This document shows, piece by piece, positions 34,503 through 42,557 of a stretch of DNA of 64,000 bases. The DNA comes from Sphingomonas aerolata (GTDB lineage: Bacteria; Pseudomonadota; Alphaproteobacteria; Sphingomonadales; Sphingomonadaceae): positions 950,812-1,014,811 of the forward strand of contig NZ_PZZN01000001.1 of assembly GCF_003046295.1 (NCBI RefSeq), in the 5' to 3' direction. The notes beneath the pieces were generated by a model. That model had not been told where the DNA came from, did no database searches, and worked only from the letters and a program-made list of their open reading frames with translations. Numbering within the stretch: position 1 is the stretch's first letter; every line of letters starts with the position of its first letter. A program made the translations under genes and the position numbers.

Positions 34503-35501
34503 TCAGCTCACCGAAAATCTCATCAGCTTGATCGCCTCCGAATTCGTCACGCACCCACCGACCCGCTTGGTCGCGTAGAAATTGACGAACGGCTTGTTCG
34601 AGTAGGGATCCCGCAGGATCACCGTCTCCGCGCGCTCGGCGATCAGATACCCCGCCCTGAAATTCCCGAACGCGATTCCCAGCGCATTCGCCGCGATATC
34701 CGGCATGTCCTCCGCCTCGATCACCGGATAGCCGAGCAACGTCGCCGGCTGCCCCGCCGCCAGGCTCGGCGCCCACACGAACGCCCCGTCGCTCGTCTTG
34801 AACTTCCTGATCCGCGCCAGCGTCGCCGCATTCATGACAAAGCTCGCCCCCTGCCGATACGGCGCGCGCAGCGCCTGGACGAGGTCGATCAGCCGCTCCT
34901 GCGGGCTCGCCGAGAAATCCCCCGCGGTGCCGGAGGCCAGATATTGCAGCGTGCCGAACGCCCGCACCCCGTCCGCGGTCGCCGCAGTCGGCTGCGTCAG
35001 GAACCCCTTGGGCCGCCCGCTGCCCGATCCGCCGACGAACGCCGCGCCCTCGGCCTTGGCGAATTCCATCGCGATCTCGCCCGCCAGCCACGCCTCGACA
35101 TCGAACGCCGCATCGTCGAGCATCGCCTGGCTCGCCGCCGGATTGGCATAGAGCTCGCCGGTCGGCGGCACGATCTCGACGAACACCGGCGTCGCCGTCT
35201 CGGGCCGCGCCGCATTCTCCGCCGCCCAGCCGGACGGCGTGCCGCCCGTCGTGACGAGCTTGCGATACCCCGCCGAACCCACCTTCACGACATTGGCGAT
35301 CCCCCGGATCGGCGAGATCCCTTTCAGCACCGCATCGATCTGCGCATCCACCTCGCGCGGCACCGCATAGCCGCCCGCATCGCCCGAGACCCCGGTAAAC
35401 GCCTTCATCTCGATCGTCGCGCCACTCCGCACGAACCCCGCAAACGCCCCCGAAGGCGCCGCCCCCTCCAGCATCGGCCGATCCATCACCGTCATGTCCA
35501 T
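34503..35501 (-). CDS. HK97-family major capsid protein (gp5-like)
   Basis: The 332-residue protein shows the HK97 fold: FAGFVRSGATIEMKAFTG, GGYAVPREVDAQIDAVLKG, IRGIANVVKVGS, and the C-terminal GYPVIEAEDMPDIAANALG and LRDPYSNKPFVNFYATKRVG. The expected N-terminal delta domain (about 100 residues of coiled coil removed by the protease) is not present: only about 20 residues precede the FAGFVRSG block. The ATG has GGGAG upstream. The 237 bp before it contain repeats, not coding sequence. Confidence 0.9.
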   Translation of the reverse strand: MDMTVMDRPMLEGAAPSGAFAGFVRSGATIEMKAFTGVSGDAGGYAVPREVDAQIDAVLKGISPIRGIANVVKVGSAGYRKLVTTGGTPSGWAAENAARPETATPVFVEIVPPTGELYANPAASQAMLDDAAFDVEAWLAGEIAMEFAKAEGAAFVGGSGSGRPKGFLTQPTAATADGVRAFGTLQYLASGTAGDFSASPQERLIDLVQALRAPYRQGASFVMNAATLARIRKFKTSDGAFVWAPSLAAGQPATLLGYPVIEAEDMPDIAANALGIAFGNFRAGYLIAERAETVILRDPYSNKPFVNFYATKRVGGCVTNSEAIKLMRFSVS

Positions 35502-35599
35502 CTCCCTGCCAAGAAACAAAAAAAGGCGCCCCGAAGGACGCCCGAAACACCGTGTGTGGGTGCGGAGCATGCGAGGCCAACACCCCCGTCCCAACCACC

Positions 35600-35732
35600 C
35601 CTCACCCTCCCGTCGCCTGACGGCTCCTCCTTCCCTCTCCCCCAAGGGGAGAGGGACCCTAAAACCCCTCTCCCCTTGGGGGAGAGGGAGGGGCCCGCGC
35701 GAAGCGTGGGAGGGTGAGGGCACGTGAGGCTC
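35600..35732. repeat. Family A repeat, full copy (A6) plus a facing partial copy
   Basis: A6 proper spans about 35662-35732. A partial copy in reverse orientation (CACCCTCCCGTCGCCTGACG and AAGGGGAGAGGG) lies at about 35600-35655. Together they fill the gap between capsid and protease. Confidence 0.9.
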
Positions 35733-35738
35733 CAAACC

Positions 35739-36170
35739 TCACCCCACCACCTCCACCCGAGCCAGTCCCTGCATAGGCACCCCCACCAGACTCACCTCGA
35801 CCAGCTCCACCGCCTCGAGCACCCGCCGAGCCCCCTGCACGACCCGCACCGCCCGATACCCGACCGACAACCCGGCCACCGCCCCAGACCGCACCAGCCC
35901 CGCAAGCACCGGATCCTCGACCACCCCCTCGACGCGCAACCCCCGCGCATCCTCCGCAACCGACGCGAGCACCCCGACCGGCCCCCCGCGATGCTGCCAC
36001 AGAAGCGGCACCACCCCGGCCCCGGCAAACGCCCCCCGCCGCATCACGTCCCCTGCGCGATCGACCACGTCGAACACCGCCGCATAGCCCGCAAACGCCA
36101 CCCCGCCCCGTTCGTCCCGAGTAGCTGTCGAGCCTGTCGAGACGGCGTATCGAGGGATCACTTCAGCCAC
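35739..36170 (-). CDS. HK97-type prohead protease (gp4-like)
   Basis: The 143-residue serine protease starts at a GTG (VAEVIPRYAVSTG). The candidate triad is H in LLWQHRGG, S in AGLSVGYRA and E in LVEVSLVGVP, in the S78 order. It overlaps DUF6127 by 13 nt. Its first about 21 codons coincide with a dispersed chromosomal repeat (family C5), so the native N-terminus may have been replaced. A longer frame to 36278 is antisense-type read-through of DUF6127. Confidence 0.85.
   Translation of the reverse strand: MAEVIPRYAVSTGSTATRDERGGVAFAGYAAVFDVVDRAGDVMRRGAFAGAGVVPLLWQHRGGPVGVLASVAEDARGLRVEGVVEDPVLAGLVRSGAVAGLSVGYRAVRVVQGARRVLEAVELVEVSLVGVPMQGLARVEVVG
36106..36157. repeat. Family C-type repeat inside the 5' end of the prohead protease gene (C5)
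   Basis: CCGTTCGTCCCGAGTAGCTG and CCTGTCGAGACGGCGTATCG form a typical sphingomonad intergenic repeat. Here it is coding. Confidence 0.75.
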
Positions 36171-36475
36171 GCCGCGAACCCCAGCTTCACCGCCAGCCCC
36201 GCCAGCATCAGCGCCACGAACAGCCGCGCGATCCACCCCGCCACCGCCTTCCACACCGACCGTTTCGCATCGCGCCACGCCGCCAGCAGCTCGCGCAGCT
36301 CCGCCACGTCACCCCGCGCGCGCTCGTCGCTCAGCCCCAGCCGCGCCAGCGCGCGCGTCGCGCCCAGCTCGCCCGCCTCCTCCGCGATCGCGCGCAGCGT
36401 GACCAGGTCCGCGCCCCGCTCCGCCCCCTGCGCTATCAGCTGCGCCAGGACCTGCCCGTCCATCGTCGTGCCCAT
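36158..36475 (-). CDS. DUF6127 family GTA-associated membrane protein
   Basis: The 105-residue protein is highly helical and charged to about residue 75 (LRAIAEEAGELGATRALARL) and ends with one TM segment (ARLFVALMLAGLAVKLGFAA). It lies between portal and protease and overlaps both (TGATG with portal). The family is found in this position in sphingomonad GTAs; its role is unknown. Confidence 0.75.
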   Translation of the reverse strand: MGTTMDGQVLAQLIAQGAERGADLVTLRAIAEEAGELGATRALARLGLSDERARGDVAELRELLAAWRDAKRSVWKAVAGWIARLFVALMLAGLAVKLGFAAWLK

Positions 36476-37596
36476 CACGCCCCCTCCTTCACATCGAGCA
36501 TCGCGCGCTTCTCCGCATCGCTCAGGAACGTCGCCGCGCTGACCATCCCCCACAGCCGCTCGCGGTCCTCGACCAGCGCCGGCACCCGGTCGAGATCGAC
36601 GCGCAACGCCGCCCCCTCGAACCAGCCCGACAGTCCTTGCGCGATCCCCGTCAGCACGCTCGTCGCCAGCGGCAGGATCGCCAGCCGCCACAGCGCCCGG
36701 TTCGCCTCGCGGTAATTGGCGTAGCTATTGTCCCCCGGCAGCCCGAGCAGCATCGGCGGCACCCCGAACGCCAGCGCGATCTCCCGCGCCGCCGCCGACC
36801 GCGTGCCGGCAAAGTCCATGTCGGCGGGCGTCAGGCTCAGCGCCTGCCATTTCAGCCCACCCTCGAGCAGCATCGGCCGCCCCGCATTCCCGCTCCCCGC
36901 AAACGACGCCTCGAGCTCGCGCTTCAGCCGCGCGAACTGGTCCGCCGACAAGGCCGACCCGTCCCCCGGATCATAGACCAAGGCCCCCGAGGGCCGCGCC
37001 GCATTGTCGAGCAGCGCCGTGTTCCACCGCGCCGCCGCATTGTGGATCCCGACCGCGGCGGCGGCGGCGCCCAGGCACCCCAGCCCGTAATGATCGTCGA
37101 CCGGATGAAACGCCTTCAGGTGGATCACCTGCGGTCGTACCGGATCCGCCGACAGCCGCGTCACCCGCGCGCCGACCGCATAGCGATACGCCGCCGGCCA
37201 CCCGCCCGCATCCGCCTCGACGCTCACCCGCTCGGGCCGCAGCGCGTACAGCTCGGCCGCGCCCCCGTCGGCATCGCGCAGCACCTGGACATAGGCATTG
37301 CCGTGGAGCAGCAGCTGCGCCGCCACCGTCTCGATCAGCGTCTGCCCCCCCGACCGCGCGGTGACGAGCGCGACCAGCGCGGGATCCGACCCGTCGAGCG
37401 GCGCCGACCCGACGCCTTCGACGACCAGCTTCACCGCCCGCTGCGCCACCGCATTCCCCAGATACGCCTCGCGCACCTGCGCCTCATACCCCCGCGCCCC
37501 CGCGACACCGCCGGCCCCCGCCCAGCCAAGACTCCCCGCCCCCGACAAAGCCGGCCGCGCGCCCTCCCGCCCGGACTTCCACCCGAACAACCCCAT
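36475..37596 (-). CDS. Phage portal protein, HK97 family (gp3-like)
   Basis: The 373-residue protein contains YLGNAVAQRAVKLVVEGV, LLLHGNAYVQVLRD, the stem region RWNTALLDNAARPSGALVYD and ALAFGVPPMLLGLPGDNSYA, typical of HK97-type portals. It forms the dodecameric DNA gate. The start is MGLFGWKSG preceded by GGGAGGG. It is the first gene after the terminase, from which it is separated by a repeat-filled 288-bp gap. Confidence 0.93.
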   Translation of the reverse strand: MGLFGWKSGREGARPALSGAGSLGWAGAGGVAGARGYEAQVREAYLGNAVAQRAVKLVVEGVGSAPLDGSDPALVALVTARSGGQTLIETVAAQLLLHGNAYVQVLRDADGGAAELYALRPERVSVEADAGGWPAAYRYAVGARVTRLSADPVRPQVIHLKAFHPVDDHYGLGCLGAAAAAVGIHNAAARWNTALLDNAARPSGALVYDPGDGSALSADQFARLKRELEASFAGSGNAGRPMLLEGGLKWQALSLTPADMDFAGTRSAAAREIALAFGVPPMLLGLPGDNSYANYREANRALWRLAILPLATSVLTGIAQGLSGWFEGAALRVDLDRVPALVEDRERLWGMVSAATFLSDAEKRAMLDVKEGA

Positions 37597-37622
37597 AAAA
37601 CCCTCCCGAAAACCGTAACAAA

Positions 37623-37726
37623 AACCCCTCTCCCCCAAGCGGAGAGGGACCTAAAAACCCCTCTCCCCCCGGGGGAGAGGGAGGGGCCCGCGCGAAGCGT
37701 GGGAGGGTGAGGGCAAGTGAGGCTCG
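37623..37726. repeat. Family A hairpin repeat, one and a half copies (A7)
   Basis: A partial copy (ACCCCTCTCCCCCAAGCGGA) is followed directly by a full one, both in the usual orientation. Confidence 0.92.
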
Positions 37727-37745
37727 AACCCCACCCCCAACCCCT

Positions 37746-37815
37746 CCGTTCGCCCTGAGCGAAGTCGAAGGGCCGGCCCGACAAAAGTGCTTCGACTACG
37801 CTCAGCACGAACGGA
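37746..37815. repeat. Family C repeat, full copy (C2)
   Basis: Arms CCGTTCGCCCTGAGCGAAGT and CTACGCTCAGCACGAACGG, in the portal-terminase gap. Confidence 0.9.
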
Positions 37816-37884
37816 CGGGGGAACCACGAAAGGGAAAGGGAAAAAGGAAAACCGAACGGGCGGGTGCGGAGCCCACACCCCCCC

Positions 37885-39207
37885 TCAAACCACCCGCACC
37901 CCCACCTTAACCCGCCGCCGCAAGCACAACTCCGTCAGCGCCCACACCAGCGCGTCCGCCCGATCCGGCGAGCGCCCCGGCCCGACATACCCCCCGCTCA
38001 CCAGCCCGCAGAGCTCGTCCTCCAGCGCCGGAAATGCCCCGACATGAAAGACCCGCCCGCCCTCGTACAAGGTCGCCACCGGCTCCGCCCGCGCGACCTT
38101 CCCGCGGCTCGCATGGACCAGCCGCACCGGCAGCGCGCAGTCCGCCGCCATCAGCACGCTGCGCACCATCTCCCCGCCCTGGTTGCACTCCGCGACCACC
38201 CGGTCCGCGCCGTGCCGCGCCGCACAGTCCGCCACCGCGCGCGCCCAGCCCTCGGGCGACAGGCCCGCGACGCTCGCATCCTCGAGCACATAGGCGAGCC
38301 CGTCATCGCCCATCGCGACGCAGACGATCCCGCACGCATCGCCCCCCGTCCCCGCCGGCGGATCGACCCCCACGACCACGCGCACCAGCGCCGGCACCGC
38401 CGCGCCGCGCTGCCGCTCGAGCAGGTCGCGCGTCCACAGCGCGCCCTCGACATCGTCGATCAGCTCGCCGTCCAGCTCCTGCCGCCCCAGCCGCGTCCCC
38501 GCATAGGTCTGGGTCATCGCCGCGACGAACGACGCCGGCAAAAACGGATTCTCCCCCGTCCCCCCGCGCGATTCAAACAGCCCCGGCAGCGCGAGCAGCC
38601 GCCGCATCAGCGGCACCGGCCGCGGCGTCGTCGTCACCAGCACCCGCGGCCGGTCGCCGATCCGCAGCCCCATCATCAGATTGTCCCAGGTCGCATCGCC
38701 ATAGCGCCACTTGGCCAGCTCGTCGCACCACGCCGCATGATGCTCGGGCCCGCGCAGTTTCTCAGGGGCTTCGGCCGAATAGACGAACGCGCGCGCGCCG
38801 CTGTCGAACACGAACTCGCCCGCGTCGCGCCGCCAGCGATAGGTCTCGCCCGCCTGCGCCACCGCGATCAGCCCGCTCTCGCCCTCGACCATCACCTTGC
38901 GGACGTCGTCCATCGTGCCGCCGACCATCGCGATCCGCGCGCCGGGCATCGCCCGCGCCAGCGCGCTCACCCATTCGGCGCCCGCGCGCGTCTTGCCGAA
39001 GCCGCGGCCCGCGCGGATCAGCCAGACCTGCCAGTCGCCCGCGGGTTCGCGCTGCCCCGGCAACGCCCAGATCGCCCAGCTCTCGTGCAGCGTCCGCAGT
39101 TCCGCCTCGGACAACCCGCGCAACAGCGTCACCAGCTGCCCCCGCGGCAGCCCCCGCAACCGCGCGAGCACCGCAGGATCGAACGTCGCGCCTTCGGTGG
39201 CCGCCAT
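37885..39207 (-). CDS. GTA terminase large subunit (gp2-like)
   Basis: The 440-residue packaging ATPase/nuclease has Walker A-like IRAGRGFGKTRAGAEW, Walker B/catalytic AAWCDELAKW, and nuclease-domain acids in VVVGVDPPAGTGGDACGI and a final PDRADALVWAL. It packages host DNA by headful in GTAs. The ATG overlaps the stop of the upstream gene by one base (TGATG). Confidence 0.93.
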   Translation of the reverse strand: MAATEGATFDPAVLARLRGLPRGQLVTLLRGLSEAELRTLHESWAIWALPGQREPAGDWQVWLIRAGRGFGKTRAGAEWVSALARAMPGARIAMVGGTMDDVRKVMVEGESGLIAVAQAGETYRWRRDAGEFVFDSGARAFVYSAEAPEKLRGPEHHAAWCDELAKWRYGDATWDNLMMGLRIGDRPRVLVTTTPRPVPLMRRLLALPGLFESRGGTGENPFLPASFVAAMTQTYAGTRLGRQELDGELIDDVEGALWTRDLLERQRGAAVPALVRVVVGVDPPAGTGGDACGIVCVAMGDDGLAYVLEDASVAGLSPEGWARAVADCAARHGADRVVAECNQGGEMVRSVLMAADCALPVRLVHASRGKVARAEPVATLYEGGRVFHVGAFPALEDELCGLVSGGYVGPGRSPDRADALVWALTELCLRRRVKVGVRVV

Positions 39208-39728
39208 CACGCATCCCCCGTGACGGACGCCGCCTGCGCGTCGAGCGCATCGAGCCGCGCGACCAGCACCGCCTCCAGCTCGGCCAGCGACACGCGCTTG
39301 CACAGCGTCCCCGCCCCCGTTCCGCCGGCAGCGCCCCCACGCTTGCGAAACCCCAGCGCCTGCACCGCGACCCGCGGATCGAAATGCGCACCGCGCGACT
39401 CCGCCTCCGCATCCCCGTCAGCTTCAGCCTCAGACTCCACCTCAGATTCCCCCTCGGCGTCCCCCAGAGCATAGGCCAGCAACCGCGCCTCGAGCGTCTC
39501 GTACGCCGCCTCGATCGCCCCCGCCCAGTCGGCCGCGAACGCCGCGTCGCGCGCCTTCAGCGCATGCGCCCCGCGCGGCGCCATCCCGACCGCGCGCGCC
39601 GACGCCGCGATGTTGCACGTCGCCGCCAGATGCTCGAGAAACGCCGCGCGCTTGGCCGGCGTCCAGCCGCCCCTGGCGGCCTTGCGCACCTGCAACCGCC
39701 CCGCTTTCCCGCCCCCACCCGCCGCCAT
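39207..39728 (-). CDS. Putative GTA small terminase-like protein (gp1 position)
   Basis: The 173-residue protein has a Lys/Arg-rich N-terminus and a helix-turn-helix-like block FLEHLAATCNIAASARAVGM, followed by an acidic Glu/Ala-rich linker (ESEVESEAEADGDAEAES) and a helical tail. First gene of the operon, coupled to terminase large by TGATG. The position and HTH suit a small terminase / DNA-recognition subunit. Function is inferred from context. Confidence 0.65.
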   Translation of the reverse strand: MAAGGGGKAGRLQVRKAARGGWTPAKRAAFLEHLAATCNIAASARAVGMAPRGAHALKARDAAFAADWAGAIEAAYETLEARLLAYALGDAEGESEVESEAEADGDAEAESRGAHFDPRVAVQALGFRKRGGAAGGTGAGTLCKRVSLAELEAVLVARLDALDAQAASVTGDA

Positions 39729-39817
39729 GCGCCATCCCCCAAATGGATCGGGCCGGTCCGCCGCCGGGGGATCACCCCGACCGCGTCCGGCCCGACTCGC
39801 AATTCGTCATCGTTCCC

Positions 39818-39848
39818 GTTATGTGCCAGAACAGCGTGACGATGTCAA
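39818..39848 (-). promoter_or_regulatory. Possible sigma70-type promoter of the GTA operon
   Basis: A perfect minus-strand TTGACA at 39843-39848 is followed after 17-19 nt by an AT-rich ACATAA/CATAAC stretch, about 90 nt before the first GTA gene. The -10 match is weak and no operator is recognised. Confidence 0.35.
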
Positions 39849-39867
39849 GGGTGAATAACCGATCTGG

Positions 39868-40737
39868 TTACCGCGTCGGCACCGGCTCCGCCCCCGAATA
39901 GTCGTAGAAGCCGCGCTTGGTCTTGCGGCCGAACCACCCCGCCTCGACATATTTGACCAGCAGCGGCGCGGGCCGGAACTTCGGATCGCCGGTCCCTTCG
40001 AACAGCACGCGGGTGATCTCCAGGCAGGTGTCGAGCCCGATGAAATCGGCCAAAGTCAAAGGCCCCATCGGGTGATTGAGCCCCAGCTGGCACGCCAGAT
40101 CGATGTCGCGCACCCCCGCCACGCCTTCGCCCAGCGCAAAGCACGCCTCGTTGATCATCGGCATCAGCACGCGGTTGACGATGAACCCCGGCGCGTCGTT
40201 CGCATGCACGACCTGCTTGCCGAGCTTTTCGGCGAACGCCTCGACCGCGGCGACCGTTTCGTCCGACGTGGCGAGCCCGCGGATCAGCTCGATCGGCCGC
40301 ATGACGGGGACGGGATTGAAGAAATGCACCCCCATGAACCGTGCCGGATCGGGCGCCGCCTGCGCCAGCCGCGTGATCGGGATCGACGAGGTGTTCGACG
40401 CCAGGATCGCGTCCGCTTTCAACACCTTGCCGACCTCGGCAAAGATCGTCCGCTTGATCGCCTCGCGCTCGGTCGCGGCCTCGACGACGATGAAACAGTC
40501 GCCCATCTCGGCGACGCTCGCGACCGGTTCGATGTTCGCCAACGTCGTCTCGCGGAAGTCGGCGGTGATCTTCTCCTTCTCGACCAGCCGCGCCATCGCC
40601 TTGCCGATCCCCGCCTTGCCCGCCTCGGCCTGGGGCAGGCCCATATCCGCCAGCAGCACGCGGTAGCCCGCCTGCGCGGCGACCTGCGCGATCCCCGCGC
40701 CCATCTGTCCCGCGCCGATTACGCCGATCGTCTGCAT
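39868..40737 (-). CDS. hbd: 3-hydroxybutyryl-CoA dehydrogenase
   Basis: The 289-residue NAD-dependent dehydrogenase begins [20 protein letters not shown], a GxGxxG Rossmann motif. HHAD signature stretches are [16 protein letters not shown] and [18 protein letters not shown], and the C-terminal domain has [20 protein letters not shown]. It oxidises 3-hydroxyacyl-CoA or reduces acetoacetyl-CoA in short-chain fatty-acid metabolism. RBS GGAGAG precedes the ATG. It lies directly upstream of the GTA operon on the same strand, with no terminator seen between. Confidence 0.95.
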   Translation of the reverse strand: MQTIGVIGAGQMGAGIAQVAAQAGYRVLLADMGLPQAEAGKAGIGKAMARLVEKEKITADFRETTLANIEPVASVAEMGDCFIVVEAATEREAIKRTIFAEVGKVLKADAILASNTSSIPITRLAQAAPDPARFMGVHFFNPVPVMRPIELIRGLATSDETVAAVEAFAEKLGKQVVHANDAPGFIVNRVLMPMINEACFALGEGVAGVRDIDLACQLGLNHPMGPLTLADFIGLDTCLEITRVLFEGTGDPKFRPAPLLVKYVEAGWFGRKTKRGFYDYSGAEPVPTR

Positions 40738-40842
40738 CGCACTCTCCATCTTGATTGCCGCCCTTACCATTGACGGTTGTTCGACTATGGCCTCGCCCCT
40801 ATCGAAGCGGGACCGTCGCCGCCAGACCGGTCAGGAGGTCGC

Positions 40843-41994
40843 ATGCGCTATCCAGTTCTCGTTTCGCTTCTGCCCGTTTCGGTTCTGGTGGCCGCGACGG
40901 CCTGCAGCCCCAGCGGCAACACCGGCGCGCCCAACGACGCCACCGTCCCGCTCGAAACCCCCGCCCGCCCCAAACCGCGCCCGATCGTGCGCGGCGCCGC
41001 CCCGCAGGCCCCCGCGGAGCCCGCCGTCGACTCAAAGGCACGCCCCCGCCCGACCAGCGTAAAGACCTTCGGCGCCTGGGGAATTGCCTGCGACAACGGT
41101 GCCTATTGCACCGCGGTCTCGATGGCGCCCGACGATTCGAGCATCGCCGAACTCTCGATCGTGGTCGAGCGCGGCCCCGCCGCCGACGCGCCCGTATCGG
41201 TGACGATCGGCACGCCGGGCAGCGCGCTCCGCCGCGTCGTCGTCGCGATCGACGGCACCCCGCTCGCCAGCGGCAATCCCGGCGACGACCGGCGCTTCAC
41301 CGTCACCGGCCCGGTCGCGATGACGCTCGCCCGCCGCCTCGCCACCGGCACCGCGATGACCGCGCGACTCGACGGCCGGACGATCCCCGTCGTCATCACC
41401 GGCGCCGCCGCCGCGCTGCGCTATGCCGACGCGCAGCAGGGCCGCGCGGACACCGCCACCGCGCTCGTCGCGACCGGCGACACGACGCCCGCGACCACCC
41501 CGCCCGCACTTCCGACGATCCTCGCCGCCCCGCTCACCGACCGCCGCGCGCAGGCCCCCGCAGCCCCGCTCGTCGCACAGATGCGCCAGCGCACCGGCTG
41601 CGCCGCGGACCAGTTCGGCCCCGTCACCAACGAGACTTATGCACTCGACGCGACGACCGATCTCGTCCTGCTATCCTGCGGATCCGGCGCGTATAATGTC
41701 ATCACCCGCGCGCTGATCATCCGCGACGGCAAGGCCAGCGAAGCGCCGTTCGACCTGCCCCCGCAATTCGGCGAACCCGGCGCGAAACCCGCCCTCGTCA
41801 ACGCGGGCTACGACCCGAAGACCGGGCTGCTCAGCTCCTACGCCAAGGGCCGCGGCGTCGGCGATTGCGGCGTCGGCCAGGACTATGTCTGGGACGGCAC
41901 CCGCTTCCGCCTCGCCGAAATGCGCATGATGGGCGAATGCCGCGGCGCGATCACCTGGCCCGTCATCTGGCGCACCACAGTCGCCCGCAACTGA
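40843..41994 (+). CDS. DUF1176 family lipoprotein
   Basis: The 383-residue protein has a strong AGGAGG RBS and signal sequence ending in a lipobox (VLVAATAC). A Pro-rich linker precedes the DUF1176 domain, with FGAWGIACDNGAYCTAVSM near residue 75 and RGVGDCGVGQDYVWDGTRFRL followed by MMGECRG at the C-terminus. Four cysteines of the mature domain could form disulfides. Function of the family is unknown; periplasmic location inferred. Confidence 0.85.
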   Translation: MRYPVLVSLLPVSVLVAATACSPSGNTGAPNDATVPLETPARPKPRPIVRGAAPQAPAEPAVDSKARPRPTSVKTFGAWGIACDNGAYCTAVSMAPDDSSIAELSIVVERGPAADAPVSVTIGTPGSALRRVVVAIDGTPLASGNPGDDRRFTVTGPVAMTLARRLATGTAMTARLDGRTIPVVITGAAAALRYADAQQGRADTATALVATGDTTPATTPPALPTILAAPLTDRRAQAPAAPLVAQMRQRTGCAADQFGPVTNETYALDATTDLVLLSCGSGAYNVITRALIIRDGKASEAPFDLPPQFGEPGAKPALVNAGYDPKTGLLSSYAKGRGVGDCGVGQDYVWDGTRFRLAEMRMMGECRGAITWPVIWRTTVARN

Positions 41995-42009
41995 CGCCCC
42001 TTCTTCTTT

Positions 42010-42041
42010 CGTCATCCTGACGAAAGTCAGGATCCAGAGTG
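42010..42041. repeat. Family B repeat, half copy (B5)
   Basis: One arm only: GTCATCCTGACGAAAGTCAG and ATCCAGAG, between the DUF1176 and GNAT genes. Confidence 0.85.
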
Positions 42042-42080
42042 ACTTAGCGCCGGACTGCGTGGCTCAGGCTGACGACAGGC

Positions 42081-42557
42081 CTACCGCCCCGCCAGTCGCA
42101 CCAGCGCATCCCCCGTCAACCGCTGGATCGTCCAGTCCTCCATCCCCACCGCACCCAGCTTGCGATAGACCGCGATCGCATCCGCATTCCAGTCGAGCAC
42201 CGACCATTCGAACCGCGCGCACCCGCGGTCGATCGCGATCCCCGCCAGATGCGCCAGCAGCGCACCGCCGACCCCCTGCCCGCGCGCCTCGGGGGTCACG
42301 TACAGATCCTCCAGATAGACCCCGCGCTTCCCCGTCCAGGTCGAAAAATTGTGGAAGAACACCGCGAAACCGACCGGTCCCTGCGGCCCGTCCGCGATCA
42401 CCGCCTCCGCCGCGGGGGCATCCCCGAACAGCGCCTCGCCCAGCGTCGCCTCGGTCGCCTCGACCGCATCGGGCTCGCGCTCGAACGCCGCGAGTTCGCG
42501 CACGAAGCGCAGGATCGTGCCGGTATCGGCGCGGGTGGCGGAACGGATCTGGGTCAT
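42081..42557 (-). CDS. GNAT family N-acetyltransferase
   Basis: The 158-residue protein has the acetyl-CoA loop VTPEARGQGVGGALLAHLAG and a C-terminal RFEWSVLDWNADAIAVYRKL, typical of GNATs of the diamine/spermidine acetyltransferase-like branch. Substrate unknown. It overlaps the upstream EamA gene (ATGA), suggesting joint expression. Confidence 0.9.
   Translation of the reverse strand: MTQIRSATRADTGTILRFVRELAAFEREPDAVEATEATLGEALFGDAPAAEAVIADGPQGPVGFAVFFHNFSTWTGKRGVYLEDLYVTPEARGQGVGGALLAHLAGIAIDRGCARFEWSVLDWNADAIAVYRKLGAVGMEDWTIQRLTGDALVRLAGR

Noticed and set aside
29169..37726. CRISPR array from the recurring family A repeats
   Set aside because: Copies are 65-75 bp, lie in separate intergenic gaps up to 2.4 kb apart, are palindromic and have no cas genes nearby.
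26518..39474. Very long plus-strand reading frames opposite the GTA genes (for example 26518-28167, 29800-32139, 33642-35717, 37864-39474)
   Set aside because: Their translations are Arg/Pro/His/Gln-rich with no motifs, and each lies exactly opposite a gene with clear homology. They arise from high GC content.
25205..39728. An active prophage
   Set aside because: No integrase, repressor, replication, lysis or attachment site is present and the gene order is that of a GTA; the tRNA-Ser at 20100 is 5 kb away and not duplicated.
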